DNA of 59,494 bases from a virus: the IMG/VR virus record IMGVR_UViG_3300017708_000345, positions 1 to 59,494 of that record. The stretch is one strand, 5' to 3'. The translations under genes were made by a program, and so were the position numbers. This document shows, piece after piece, positions 23,415-32,865 of the stretch. The notes beneath the pieces are model-generated. The model was not told the DNA's origin. It searched no databases and saw only the letters and a list, made by a program, of their open reading frames with translations. Every line of letters begins with the position of its first letter. Position 1 is the first letter of the stretch.

Positions 23415-24662
23415 CTATATATCCATTTTAAGCTTGAATGTCAAGTCTCTTTCTTCAGTTTTCTTGACAGGCTTCGCCACTGAGGCAATTCCAATGAGCC
23501 GTTTACTCTCGTCGTAGATCCCAACTTTTGTAATATAAGTTGTCTTTTTTAAACTTCCTGTAGGATCGGCGTAGGATGCAGAGCTTATATTCTTAATTGT
23601 TAGCTCACGCTCACTGTAAAGGTAAGATGCTGTGACAGGATTATAAGATGCTGTGTTTACTTGGTACTCAATGTAAGTTGGGTTGTTAGAATAATTTAGT
23701 TCGCCTCTGTCAGCATGAGCCAGCATTGTCACATTAGGGACTCTCTGTGTCCCTGCGAATTGAAGGTCATACGAAGCAGATCCGTTAGTTACGCTTGAAC
23801 CTCCGGCAACTTGGTCGTTCGCGCCAAGTGCAAATCGAATCCATCTTGGATTTGAGTTTGTTGCAACTGTACTATCATATCTATCATTTAAAGTCGGACC
23901 TGAGTCTAGATCCCAAGATCCTGTCAAAATGACGAACCCTTCATTATAAAGAACAACACCTGCGATCTGTCCGTCTTGAGCAGAAGAGTAAGCTCCTGAT
24001 TCTTGTATCAGTGCTCCGTTATATCTGCTATCTCGTAGACGGGCAGCAAGAGTTCCAGTAATATAAAAGTCAAGCTGAACTGACCCCTTCTTGATCTCGG
24101 AACCATAAAAGATTGATGGAATCTTAATAAAGTTAGTATCGACACTGGAGCCTGATGGGAAGTCGTAATGTTGGCCCAGCCTCTTAGCATAATCTAAACT
24201 ATTCCTAATCGCACTACCTGTAAGGCTTACGTCGTTGAAACCCTCTGAGGCGGGAAATAATTGCCTAACAATACTTGCTGATAGCTGGTAACTACCAGTA
24301 ATAATGTCACCAAGATCAAAGTCATTGGTGTACTGAAGTCTTGTATAGTTCTTAGGTGCCAAGCCCTGACTTGTCTTAGGAACCCAAGGAAAAATCACCC
24401 CAGTATCAGGAACATTCTTGGCTGCTGTTGAAGAAGACACTCCAATAACGCGCCCAGTGTCCGATGCAACACGGTCAACATTGAGTTCGAGCAAACTGAC
24501 ATGACCTACAGGAACGCCCGGAGTGTTATCGACAAAAGCACCGGGCTGTTCTGAGGTGTTATTCAGATAAATTTTAGAGTCGTATATGAAAAAGGAGCTA
24601 CTAGGATGTGTTTTAATGCTGTTGTAAAATACATCGCCCGCTCCAAACTTATAGAGAGGCAT
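23415..24662 (-). CDS. Virion structural protein, paralogue of the next gene, 415 aa
   Basis: This is an unrecognised tail-region protein. The C-terminal third contains ELNYSNNPTYIEYQV, TTYITKVGIYDESKRLIGIA and SVAKPVKKTEERDLTFKL. The same order of blocks appears in the 382-aa neighbour (DFNYSSNPTYLS; SYITTVGLYSADNELLAVAK; LSEPLKK). The middle also shares a 'K-K-G-S-x-x-L-(D/E)-(F/L)' strand. Both proteins are beta-rich and Ser/Gly/Tyr-rich, as expected for tail or baseplate appendage proteins. The SD AGGAGG is strong. It ends 6 nt before the resolvase start, with the resolvase promoter embedded in its end. Confidence 0.7.
   Translation of the reverse strand: MPLYKFGAGDVFYNSIKTHPSSSFFIYDSKIYLNNTSEQPGAFVDNTPGVPVGHVSLLELNVDRVASDTGRVIGVSSSTAAKNVPDTGVIFPWVPKTSQGLAPKNYTRLQYTNDFDLGDIITGSYQLSASIVRQLFPASEGFNDVSLTGSAIRNSLDYAKRLGQHYDFPSGSSVDTNFIKIPSIFYGSEIKKGSVQLDFYITGTLAARLRDSRYNGALIQESGAYSSAQDGQIAGVVLYNEGFVILTGSWDLDSGPTLNDRYDSTVATNSNPRWIRFALGANDQVAGGSSVTNGSASYDLQFAGTQRVPNVTMLAHADRGELNYSNNPTYIEYQVNTASYNPVTASYLYSERELTIKNISSASYADPTGSLKKTTYITKVGIYDESKRLIGIASVAKPVKKTEERDLTFKLKMDI
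23416..23444 (-). promoter_or_regulatory. Sigma70-type promoter abutting the resolvase start
   Basis: On the minus strand TTGACA (23444-23439) is followed after 17 nt by TATATA (23421-23416). The expected transcription start, about 7 nt after the -10, falls near 23409, which is the A of the ATG. The -35 and spacer lie inside the 3' end of the preceding structural gene. The downstream AT-rich run (TATATAGTATATATG) leaves room for alternative -10 placements. Confidence 0.75.
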
Positions 24663-24672
24663 AACACACCTC

Positions 24673-25821
24673 CTAGTAGTCTAGTCTTACTCTAAGCGTG
24701 ATCTCGTTTGTGGGATCCTTCTTAAGTGGCTCGGAAAGCTTAGCAACGGCCAAAAGCTCGTTGTCAGCAGAGTAGAGGCCGACAGTTGTGATATAGCTCA
24801 CAGGAGTGTCGCTTGCTCTGGTCTTCACGCGAATCTCACTTGCGCTAAGGTAAGTTGGGTTTGAGCTATAGTTGAAGTCGTTGTGCCCAACACGGCAGAA
24901 GTAAATTGTTGAATTCAATTCAGTGGTGTTGTTGTAAGCAATATCGTATGTTCTGTTTCTTAGGCCATCAGCCATCTGGGAGATCGTAGCACCAGTCACA
25001 GCAGGGGTAAAGCCGACAGTTGTAGCATCCCCGAGATTAACAATCTTAGGATCATTTACAAATGTGGCAGTTTTTAGCACGCCGCCATCTGAAGCCTGAG
25101 TGAAGATAGAAGCCGAAACAACTGCTACACCAGCCTGATAGTAAAGCAAGCCAACCGCTGGGTTTGTTGCAGCATTTCCTAGTACCTCACCTTCTAGCTG
25201 GGCACCATGAGTTCCTGCCGATGTGGAAGCAAAGAGAACACCGTACTCACCCGCTGGAGAGTCTACATAGTAACCGTTCGAGCCGCTAGTATCTGTTAAC
25301 TTAATTCTATCGGAGAAGGTAGTTCCTGTCTCAACAAAAGTAGATGTACCTGAGACTGCAAGCTCCAGTCTAAATGAACCTTTCTTGACCTCATCTTTGG
25401 TCAAGAGGCGTGCAAACGGAATGAAATAGCAGTCTTTCATGATACTATCATCAGTTGGCAAGGTAAACTTCTTAATGCTACCAGTTGTATCATACCCAAC
25501 GAGGTACTGAGCCATCTGGTTATAAATGTTTGCCTTTTTAGCATTCTGAGTGGTTGCTGATCCTGAGCCTTGTGCGCCATTCGCGAGACCAACTGCAATA
25601 TCAAAGATATGGTTTGCAGATGAGGAAAGGTAAGGATAATCATATACAGACTCAAACATGCCGTGACCGTAAGTCTTAATGTTCGGATCTGAGCTTAAAT
25701 CTACGGTGCTTACTCCGTAAGTACCAGAAACAAGGGAGCCAGTAATTGGGATGGCCTCGTGAAGAAGCGTCCTTGTATTAGCAATGTCGTTACTCAAAAA
25801 ATTCTTGAATGTTGTAGCCAT
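24673..25821 (-). CDS. Virion structural protein, paralogue of the preceding gene, 382 aa
   Basis: The protein begins MATTFKNFLSNDIANTRTLL and ends with NEITLRVRLDY. Its C-terminal blocks (HNDFNYSSNPTYLS, PVSYITTVGLYSADNELLAV, AKLSEPLKKD) match those of the 415-aa protein, and both have a KKGSFRLELAVSG-type strand midway. Tandem duplication followed by divergence is the simplest explanation. The gene sits in the long virion-structural block. No enzymatic motif is visible. A tail or baseplate appendage role is inferred from composition and position. Confidence 0.7.
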   Translation of the reverse strand: MATTFKNFLSNDIANTRTLLHEAIPITGSLVSGTYGVSTVDLSSDPNIKTYGHGMFESVYDYPYLSSSANHIFDIAVGLANGAQGSGSATTQNAKKANIYNQMAQYLVGYDTTGSIKKFTLPTDDSIMKDCYFIPFARLLTKDEVKKGSFRLELAVSGTSTFVETGTTFSDRIKLTDTSGSNGYYVDSPAGEYGVLFASTSAGTHGAQLEGEVLGNAATNPAVGLLYYQAGVAVVSASIFTQASDGGVLKTATFVNDPKIVNLGDATTVGFTPAVTGATISQMADGLRNRTYDIAYNNTTELNSTIYFCRVGHNDFNYSSNPTYLSASEIRVKTRASDTPVSYITTVGLYSADNELLAVAKLSEPLKKDPTNEITLRVRLDY

Positions 25822-25837
25822 GTTGTTATCCTATCCT

Positions 25838-26761
25838 TTATGCCTTCTTCACGAACTTAACTGGAATGTCAATTCTATATCCTGTGTTGACGCCAGTTAG
25901 TCTAATGTTTGAACTAATAACCTTGAAGCTGTTTGAACCGGTCTTGCCGGTAAAGTCTTCAGTTGTTCCAATTGTATCAAAAAGATAATCGCTAGTGTTT
26001 AGTTCCAGAGAAGCTTGAACCTTGAATACAATTCTTGTACCTCTTGGGCCAGCAATAGCTTGTTGAGCACTGTTGCTAGAATCGGTAATATCGTTAACAT
26101 ACTCAGAATCAGTTCCTCGTGAGAGGTAGTATGTTGCAATAGAGTCATCATCGACAAAAGAAACGGATGCTCTGTTTGAGTCGTCTCGTGAAACAACACT
26201 TCCTAGTCTGTTATCCATCTCCACCATATACTGAGTCTCGACGAGAAGCGGGTCAAGAGTGCGACCGGGGGAAATCTGAGTAGTATCTAAGCCCTGATCC
26301 ACTCGAATGCGGTTTCCGCCTCGACTTGGAGTCTCGCCCATCAAGACACCATCAATAGAAACACCGGCTGACGTGACTTCCAACTCAGTCTCGGAGGCAT
26401 CATCTACGGCAATAAGGAATGTATCATCTGTAAAACGCTTGGTAGAAGCGTCAAAAACTTCGTTTAACTTAAGGGTTGGCAAGAAAAGTAGATTGTTTCT
26501 TGGAATAGAAATAAGTTTAGACTTCATGCTCGCAGCGTTATCTGTGAACGCTTCGAGAACGGGAGTCTGTAGAATGCTTAGATCGTAATAAGCAGATCCA
26601 CTTGCATTGTTCTTATCATAAAGTTCATAGTTAATCTCATCGTCTCCAAGAGCGAACTTCACAATCTTGAAAGAACCGTCACCTCGGGCGAGTCTCATTC
26701 GGCCCGTGTCTGTAAGAACCGCGTCGAGAATAATGTCGCCCGAATTATCTAAAAATGCCAT
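25838..26761 (-). CDS. Virion structural protein with 'LDxxLTxxGR' N-terminal domain, 307 aa
   Basis: The N-terminus (MAFLDNSGDIILDAVLTDTG, then RMRLARGDGSFKIVKFALGD and DEINYELYD) has the same pattern as the 340-aa protein at 32866-33888. That pattern is I-L-D-x-x-L-T-x-x-G-R-x-x-L-x-x-G, then an aromatic strand, then D-E-x-x-Y-(D/E). The rest is beta-rich with a Val/Thr/Asp-rich character and a C-terminal RIDIPVKFVKKA strand. The function is unknown; a tail-assembly adaptor is possible. Start ATG has AGGAGA and an ACTATTTAT motif 26 nt upstream. Confidence 0.7.
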   Translation of the reverse strand: MAFLDNSGDIILDAVLTDTGRMRLARGDGSFKIVKFALGDDEINYELYDKNNASGSAYYDLSILQTPVLEAFTDNAASMKSKLISIPRNNLLFLPTLKLNEVFDASTKRFTDDTFLIAVDDASETELEVTSAGVSIDGVLMGETPSRGGNRIRVDQGLDTTQISPGRTLDPLLVETQYMVEMDNRLGSVVSRDDSNRASVSFVDDDSIATYYLSRGTDSEYVNDITDSSNSAQQAIAGPRGTRIVFKVQASLELNTSDYLFDTIGTTEDFTGKTGSNSFKVISSNIRLTGVNTGYRIDIPVKFVKKA

Positions 26762-26787
26762 ACTTGCTTCTCCTAAAAGATACTATA

Positions 26788-26796
26788 ATAAATAGT
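26788..26796 (-). promoter_or_regulatory. Candidate late promoter motif (ACTATTTAT) in structural block
   Basis: The minus strand reads ATACTATTTATTATAGTATC within the 54-nt gap before the 307-aa gene, 26 nt from the ATG. The flanks make a perfect dyad (ATACTA/TAGTAT), the most symmetrical copy of the motif. The gap is otherwise gene-free. Confidence 0.5.
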
Positions 26797-26815
26797 ATAC
26801 TAAAACAGTTTATCT

Positions 26816-29098
26816 CTATTCAATTTCGCTTCTAACTCTATTTGTGTTGAAATCTACATTTATATCTACCTTTTTACCAGTAGATCTAGATGTGAGTCTA
26901 ATTTTAAATTTCTTACCTTCTTTTACTCCATATCCTGATGTCGCTGCGAAAAGCGGTTCATCTTCAAGACCTAAAGCAATATTGGTTTTTCCCGCTGCTG
27001 AGTTAGAAGGGTCCAAGTTCGAAGCGTCAGTATTTAAAAACGCTTGAGATATTCTTGGCACAATTTGAATTAGCTTGCGGGCTGACTTTGTTGATGTTTT
27101 AGGGTCTATTGGAGTAAAGTCGTACTTTCTAATAATTGGGTAGCCTGCGCCACCATCATTATATAGTTCAATTTCATAAACTTCACTTGGATTCGATAAC
27201 AACCCGTGAACATCTACTGATCTAAACATATAATAATACTTTTTGTTCGTTACCTGTTTTATAACGATATTAGCAGAACCTGCATCTTTTTCACTTCCAA
27301 GGCCGTCGCCAACTGTAGACACTGATGTTAGCAAGTTTCTCTCAAAGTCTTGATAGCTAACTGGCCTCTCTGCCATTCTATAAATATTGTAAGCTCTATT
27401 ATAATCGTCGGTTTGGAAGGTAATGAGGCCGTCATTCCTTCTTTGATTTATAGCTATTTGTTGAGCGTCTTCTGCTTCCTGTAAGTTTAATGATACAGGC
27501 TCTAAATCTTCAGTACCAAGGTTTGTATTCATATGGAATAATATAAGATCAGTCTTGCCTCTGAAAGGTATAAAGTTTAGCTCGGGACTTAAAGGTGGAT
27601 CTGATAGGATCCTACCTGAGACTTGGAAATAAGGAAGCTCAACCAGCTTGACATATGGTTTAGTTTCCACTTCTATCTCAACAACGTTTTGACGAAGGTT
27701 TGCTTCTGTGTATGCATACCTATTGGCTAGAACTGCTTGAATAGCTGTAACTGAATAAGTATATGTTTGGTTATACTTGACCTGAGTGTCAATGAAGGAT
27801 ATTTTGTCTCTGTTTAGTTCACTTTCAAGATCTTGCGAGTTCATAAAATAAAAAGTTTGGATGGGAGTGTCGATGCCTTCTCCAAGATATTTCACAACTT
27901 TGTACATCAAGATTTCCGAATAACACACCTCTCCATTGATCATATTCTCAAAAGTCAAGACTCTCCTATTTCTAACTGAGGCTGGTGGGCCTGCTCCCAG
28001 AAAGTTGTCAATGGAGTTTTCCAATATTGAAACGCCATTCTGGAATTTTATAGGATTAGCCTCCTGAGATAGAAGAGCTTCATCACTATCGGGTCCAAAG
28101 AAAGAGTAATCTTCTGGTAAAGGAATTCCTCCAACCCATCCACCTAAATCGTTAGAAATCCAAAATTCAAGGTCAAGAGTGGTGCTATTCACAATTGCGT
28201 TGTCAACTCTTCTTGTTCCGGTCGCATCATAGTAAGTATAAGAATAGTCAAACCCTTGTCCTTGCGATGCTATTGGTGCGCCATATACTGTAGAATCATA
28301 AATCCCAAAATAGTCCCTTATCAGGCAAGCACTTAAATCTGAATTCATCAATGCAGACGAAACCTTGTTACCTCCACGGAACGGCATGTTTATCTGGCAG
28401 TACATTGGAAACAAAAATTTGTTTGCCTCATACTCTCTAACATAATCATTGTTTTTACCAGTAATAATCTGATTGGTTAGCTCGGTTCTGGGCATCAACA
28501 AGGCACGCTCAATGTTGTCTGTCAAAATCTCCGAGGTTGGGGCAGTTAATTTGTTTTCAACAATAGTGCCCTCGAAGTCAACTACAAGAGTATCGTCCAA
28601 TAACTCATACATACTGGGTATTAAGTTATGGTCTGTAACGTCCGCTAGAATTCTTTCATACTCAGTGTCCAAATAGCTGTACTCAAAATCTACTCCCAAT
28701 AAATCGTCTGTTGGGTCGATACCTGTTGACAACGACTCTTCATAAGTCAAGTTTGTAGAATTGGTGGCAACAAAATAATCAAAGCTTTTGCCAATAGAAT
28801 TTTCTCGAACAAACTGTAGAAATTCTTCAGCATTCAAGTCTGCATCAGGTTGTGGCTCTACAGTAATGGTTTGTCGAACAACCTCAGTTAGAGCTAAGCC
28901 TAGCTGAAGTGGGTTCTGGAAAACAGATGTTTGACTGACTGTTCTGGTTGGGGATCCGTAATCTGTTATCACATATTTAACAGTTCGGTTTTGAGTAAAC
29001 TCTATGCCTTCGTCCGTCAAACCCCACTCACCTTGATCTGCTCGCAATGGGTCTCTATTGATGTTACCTAATTGAGTAATTGTAGTCTTCTTGGTCAT
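26816..29098 (-). CDS. Virion structural protein with fibronectin-like segments, 760 aa
   Basis: No family is recognised for the full chain. The N-terminal region is acidic and helical/beta mixed. Two segments resemble fibronectin-type strands: TQVKYNQTYTYSVTAIQAVL near residue 440-460, and TNKKYYYMFRSVDVHGLLSN, then PSEVYEIELYND near 625-655. The C-terminus has a KKFKIRLTSRSTGKKVDINV beta/basic segment. It starts in a TAATG overlap with the stop of the 1244-aa gene and belongs to the same tail-structural unit. Surface-exposed tail or baseplate protein is a reasonable inference. Confidence 0.65.
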   Translation of the reverse strand: MTKKTTITQLGNINRDPLRADQGEWGLTDEGIEFTQNRTVKYVITDYGSPTRTVSQTSVFQNPLQLGLALTEVVRQTITVEPQPDADLNAEEFLQFVRENSIGKSFDYFVATNSTNLTYEESLSTGIDPTDDLLGVDFEYSYLDTEYERILADVTDHNLIPSMYELLDDTLVVDFEGTIVENKLTAPTSEILTDNIERALLMPRTELTNQIITGKNNDYVREYEANKFLFPMYCQINMPFRGGNKVSSALMNSDLSACLIRDYFGIYDSTVYGAPIASQGQGFDYSYTYYDATGTRRVDNAIVNSTTLDLEFWISNDLGGWVGGIPLPEDYSFFGPDSDEALLSQEANPIKFQNGVSILENSIDNFLGAGPPASVRNRRVLTFENMINGEVCYSEILMYKVVKYLGEGIDTPIQTFYFMNSQDLESELNRDKISFIDTQVKYNQTYTYSVTAIQAVLANRYAYTEANLRQNVVEIEVETKPYVKLVELPYFQVSGRILSDPPLSPELNFIPFRGKTDLILFHMNTNLGTEDLEPVSLNLQEAEDAQQIAINQRRNDGLITFQTDDYNRAYNIYRMAERPVSYQDFERNLLTSVSTVGDGLGSEKDAGSANIVIKQVTNKKYYYMFRSVDVHGLLSNPSEVYEIELYNDGGAGYPIIRKYDFTPIDPKTSTKSARKLIQIVPRISQAFLNTDASNLDPSNSAAGKTNIALGLEDEPLFAATSGYGVKEGKKFKIRLTSRSTGKKVDINVDFNTNRVRSEIE

Positions 29099-32000
29099 TA
29101 GTAGCCTCCACCAGAGGTATTATTTCTAGTTGTCACTGGTGAACTCATAGGCGTAGAGCTGCCGTTAGGAGAGTCACTGCGAGCTGCTGTTGATGTCCGT
29201 GTTGTAGGGCTACTTTGATTTTGTCTAAAGATTCTATTCTGAACGTTTGCGGTATTAGCATTAACTGTTTCAGGGATTTTCTCTCTTGAGCTAAATGTAG
29301 TTCCTACTCTAGTTACCGATCTTGGTTGTTGTACAACTGTTGTACTGGAAAACTCTACCGGGAGTTGGTCTTGATCCACCAAGGATGTAACTGATTCTTG
29401 GAGTAGCCGTCTACCAGTCAGATTTAAGTTCACACTTTGAACCAAAGTCTCGGAAGCCGCCACCTCTCTTTGCTCAGGTTCCACAAAATCACTAGCAGTT
29501 TGGAACACTGCCACAGACCGCTCTTCTGGCTCTATTCTGTCGGATTGTTTTGGAGCAAGCAAAAACACACTATCAAATTCCGGTAGTCTCATCTTTTGGC
29601 TTTTCTTAAACCCAAGAACATTATTGCGATAAGGCACCATTCTGCACATTACAGTAAGATTTTCATTCTGAATTCTTCTGAATATATCCGCTGTCAATTT
29701 TCTGTATATTGGTTTTGAGATTTGAGCCTTGCCCATTTTATTTGTTTCAAACCCAACCATAACTTCAATAGTATTGATGTGGTTATATAAAAAGTAGAAT
29801 AAACCTGTATACTCAGGAGAGTCAATAATGTCTAGCCCCGTATTTTGTTTCTCTTGTGTCCAGTCTTTTCTGGTTTGGCCGTCAGATGAAAGAATCAAAG
29901 ATTTGATTTGGTTGGGCAAATTGCGGAAGAACCTACTTCGCTTATCTTGCCCCTCTTGACGGCTTTCAAAATACTCATCCACAACATTATCTTCGTTTGT
30001 TAGAATCAAATCTTCTATTGCTTTAATTTTCTTTTTCCCCTTCCTAGAGAAAACAGACTGATTAGAATCTATCAAAGAATTAATAACCGAATTGGCGACT
30101 CCTGTCAAGTCTTTTTCTTCTTCAATGCCAACTATTTTTAAATCTTCGGTATAAACAATATCTTCCTTGCTAAGTCGATCTGTAGAAAATTTAACACTAC
30201 TACCCAAAACAGAGTCTGCGTTTCTAAATTTGCGCTTATCTACTTCCAGCCCGTCAGAAGAGTCTTTTAGCACCATTTTTGTTTTATAGCTGTTAGCAGA
30301 AGAGATAGTAACATTTAAAGAATCCAAAATTACAAGATTGCTTAAATTTTCTTCATATATCTCACGAGAGACTTTGGTTTTGGAGTCTTTATACCCTGAT
30401 CCCAAAAAGAAGACTGGGCTCAGATCATATTCTGGCTCAGTAGGATCTGTTCTAGACCCTAGTCTGCTAGTAGTAGAACCAATATTAGGCTTAACCCGAA
30501 GGATCTCTGAGAGCATCAAGTTATACTGCTTTCTTGCAAATAATCCAGCATTCCTATTGATAGTTCTTAGTGTGTTCTTATCTCCCATCTCAATCACTGC
30601 TGGCGTTAAGTAGGAATAAAAAGCTGATCCAAGATCAAGTTCCTCTGAAGAAACAGCCCCTGTGTCTGTTGCATTCTCTTGCTCTTCCAATCTGGCGTCA
30701 TAAGGAACAGAGAAATATTTTTGGTTTTCAGAATTTAGGCGGTCTTCTAGCTGTTCTGTAGTGAGTCGTCGTGGACCAACAGAGCGACGAGAGGCGCCAC
30801 CCAAGAAATCGTACCCAACATTGTTTTGTATATTGCTGTCGTGGATAGTCTTGAATGCCTTAACCAGTTTAAATGTGTTGTTCGGCAGCTTACCTTTAAA
30901 TGCTGAAGTTCTTTCTTGATAATCTACACTACCCATTCGAGCATCTAAATTACCCAACTTTAACGTAATTTCAGATTCCAAATTACGAATTAGATTTATT
31001 ATTACTTGGATACTCTGAAGAGTCGCTGTCTCGGGATTACACAAGTTGTTGAGAACTTTCATAGCCCTGCTTAACTTTCTGTACCTTATTGCTGAGGTGT
31101 TGCCTAGAACGTCTAGAAACCTTGATGTGGCATTGAGCCAAGGCGAAGAAGCTACGCTTTGACCTAGTAACTCAGCATTCTGTTGAGTAGTGTTATTAGT
31201 AATCTCTTCTTCAGTTGGCACACGATACTGCTGTTGTTTTAGAGCGATGAACTCTGGGCTTAGTTTTCCTGTTTGTGGAATGAAGTTACCCTCTCTTGAT
31301 GATTCATTTAGGTACTCTTGCATCAACCTCTCTGCGTTTGCCAATTGATCAAGTTGATCTTTAACAAACTGGACAGTACCATCTTCAATCTCTAGCTCTA
31401 CCTTGTATCGGTAAAGTCCATCAGTTTCCCTAGCCATATCGTAATCTGTAACACCAAAAGACCTAATACCATTCCCTGCAACTGGGGTTAGATAAACTTC
31501 TCTTATCGCACCGACTCGAACTTTTTGCGACTTCTCTTCCCCTGTCTGAATACTTCTTTTTGTCACTGACCTTTGTAGGAAGCCAGCGTCTCTCTCAGAA
31601 GAATTGGCAATAAGCTCAGTTCTATTTTCATAATCGACTGGTTTTACTTTGCCTCTTCGCAAGCCTCGAACTACCCTCTCTCTATAAACAGAGAAGTTCT
31701 TGATTATGCATCTTTGTAGAATATCAGCTTTAGCTTTCTTGTCTGCTGTTTTCAGCAAAGCACCGTACTGGGTGTTTTCACGAATAATCTTTTCGTGATC
31801 AACGTGAAAAACAAACTTAATTACATTTTGTGCATCTGATGAATAAATGGGTTCTGTGATGTAGGCTTCGCTCTTAATCACTCTAATATCTTGCGAAGTC
31901 TTGATAGAACCGGCTGGGGTTCTTCTTGGACGCACAGGATGTAGCATCAATTCTGGCTCTGCTAGGTCATCAAGTATTCTATAATCTTCAATCAAGAAGT

Positions 32001-32832
32001 TGCTGACCTTGCTTGCCGTAAGCGTAGAGTGCCGATCTTGAGTGTGAAATGCACCTGCCATAGTCTGGCCTTCGGGACCGATGTGGATTGGGCCTGCCCA
32101 CACCTTGCCATTTGGCAATTTATACACAAAAGCATTATTTACCACACTACTATCGACTAAGATACGCTGTGCGGTTGAGTTACCTTGAATATATCTTCTT
32201 CTATTTGATCTTGAAATTACGTTTTTATCTCTTAAAACTTCATTCAAGTCTTGAAAAACGTGAGCAAATACAGCTATATTCTTAGGATTTGCATTAGGAA
32301 GGTAGAAAGAGGTTGAATAAGTTACGTCATATGTTTCTTGGCCATCTACTGTGACCGCAGTTTCACTCTTTAGGGAAGAATCACGAACCTTTTGAAGATT
32401 GATTATATTTTCTTCAAACTTGCCTTGTAGTCTAGCCCTCTTAAGGTAATCTGGACTAAACTCTCCGTTTATAAGATCTTCTGTGATAGCCTTTCTTTTC
32501 GATAGAACGACTCTAAGATTTAGATATTTAAGAATTTCGTCTCGTTCAAACCAAAATGATTTACCGCTCTGGCTGTAACGATCCTTAAGAACAAGGTCTA
32601 CAGTTACTATTAAGCCGTTAGAACCTCTAGGGATATTCTCAAAGTCCACCGAAGAAGGATTGGGCTGACTTTTGCCGAACTGATTCTTCTCCAATTGATC
32701 TAGCGCAGATGGGTCGTACTCGACACCGCGACGTGAACCAGCCAAAACAGAAGGAGCGAGCGTAACCTTCTTAACATACACGTTTGGTAAAACGGTATCA
32801 AAAATACTAGAAATGTCTACTTCAGTTGCCAT
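29098..32832 (-). CDS. Large virion structural protein, 1244 aa
   Basis: I do not recognise this protein. The N-terminal 120 residues (MATEVDISSIFDTVLPNVYV; FENIPRGSNGLIVTVDLVLK) look like a beta-rich docking domain. The middle contains many charged helical segments and repeated Arg/Lys-rich pairs. Residues about 330-470 include HVDHEKIIRENTQYGALLKT. The last 150 residues are low-complexity Ser/Thr/Arg/Asn with Pro and end NTSGGGY, typical of a flexible tail. There is a TAATG overlap with the next gene and an ACTATTTAT motif 17 nt before the ATG. Length and context indicate a tail/baseplate component. Confidence 0.65.
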   Translation of the reverse strand: MATEVDISSIFDTVLPNVYVKKVTLAPSVLAGSRRGVEYDPSALDQLEKNQFGKSQPNPSSVDFENIPRGSNGLIVTVDLVLKDRYSQSGKSFWFERDEILKYLNLRVVLSKRKAITEDLINGEFSPDYLKRARLQGKFEENIINLQKVRDSSLKSETAVTVDGQETYDVTYSTSFYLPNANPKNIAVFAHVFQDLNEVLRDKNVISRSNRRRYIQGNSTAQRILVDSSVVNNAFVYKLPNGKVWAGPIHIGPEGQTMAGAFHTQDRHSTLTASKVSNFLIEDYRILDDLAEPELMLHPVRPRRTPAGSIKTSQDIRVIKSEAYITEPIYSSDAQNVIKFVFHVDHEKIIRENTQYGALLKTADKKAKADILQRCIIKNFSVYRERVVRGLRRGKVKPVDYENRTELIANSSERDAGFLQRSVTKRSIQTGEEKSQKVRVGAIREVYLTPVAGNGIRSFGVTDYDMARETDGLYRYKVELEIEDGTVQFVKDQLDQLANAERLMQEYLNESSREGNFIPQTGKLSPEFIALKQQQYRVPTEEEITNNTTQQNAELLGQSVASSPWLNATSRFLDVLGNTSAIRYRKLSRAMKVLNNLCNPETATLQSIQVIINLIRNLESEITLKLGNLDARMGSVDYQERTSAFKGKLPNNTFKLVKAFKTIHDSNIQNNVGYDFLGGASRRSVGPRRLTTEQLEDRLNSENQKYFSVPYDARLEEQENATDTGAVSSEELDLGSAFYSYLTPAVIEMGDKNTLRTINRNAGLFARKQYNLMLSEILRVKPNIGSTTSRLGSRTDPTEPEYDLSPVFFLGSGYKDSKTKVSREIYEENLSNLVILDSLNVTISSANSYKTKMVLKDSSDGLEVDKRKFRNADSVLGSSVKFSTDRLSKEDIVYTEDLKIVGIEEEKDLTGVANSVINSLIDSNQSVFSRKGKKKIKAIEDLILTNEDNVVDEYFESRQEGQDKRSRFFRNLPNQIKSLILSSDGQTRKDWTQEKQNTGLDIIDSPEYTGLFYFLYNHINTIEVMVGFETNKMGKAQISKPIYRKLTADIFRRIQNENLTVMCRMVPYRNNVLGFKKSQKMRLPEFDSVFLLAPKQSDRIEPEERSVAVFQTASDFVEPEQREVAASETLVQSVNLNLTGRRLLQESVTSLVDQDQLPVEFSSTTVVQQPRSVTRVGTTFSSREKIPETVNANTANVQNRIFRQNQSSPTTRTSTAARSDSPNGSSTPMSSPVTTRNNTSGGGY

Positions 32833-32849
32833 TCTTTGGGGCCTCTAAG

Positions 32850-32858
32850 ATAAATAGT
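32850..32858 (-). promoter_or_regulatory. Candidate late promoter motif (ACTATTTAT) before 1244-aa gene
   Basis: The minus strand reads GAAACTATTTATCTTAGAGG in a 33-nt gap, 17 nt before the ATG. The spacing is identical to the copy at 8279-8287. The GAGG that follows is the ribosome-binding site, so a transcript starting here would have a leader of roughly 10-15 nt. Confidence 0.5.
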
Positions 32859-32865
32859 TTCATAT

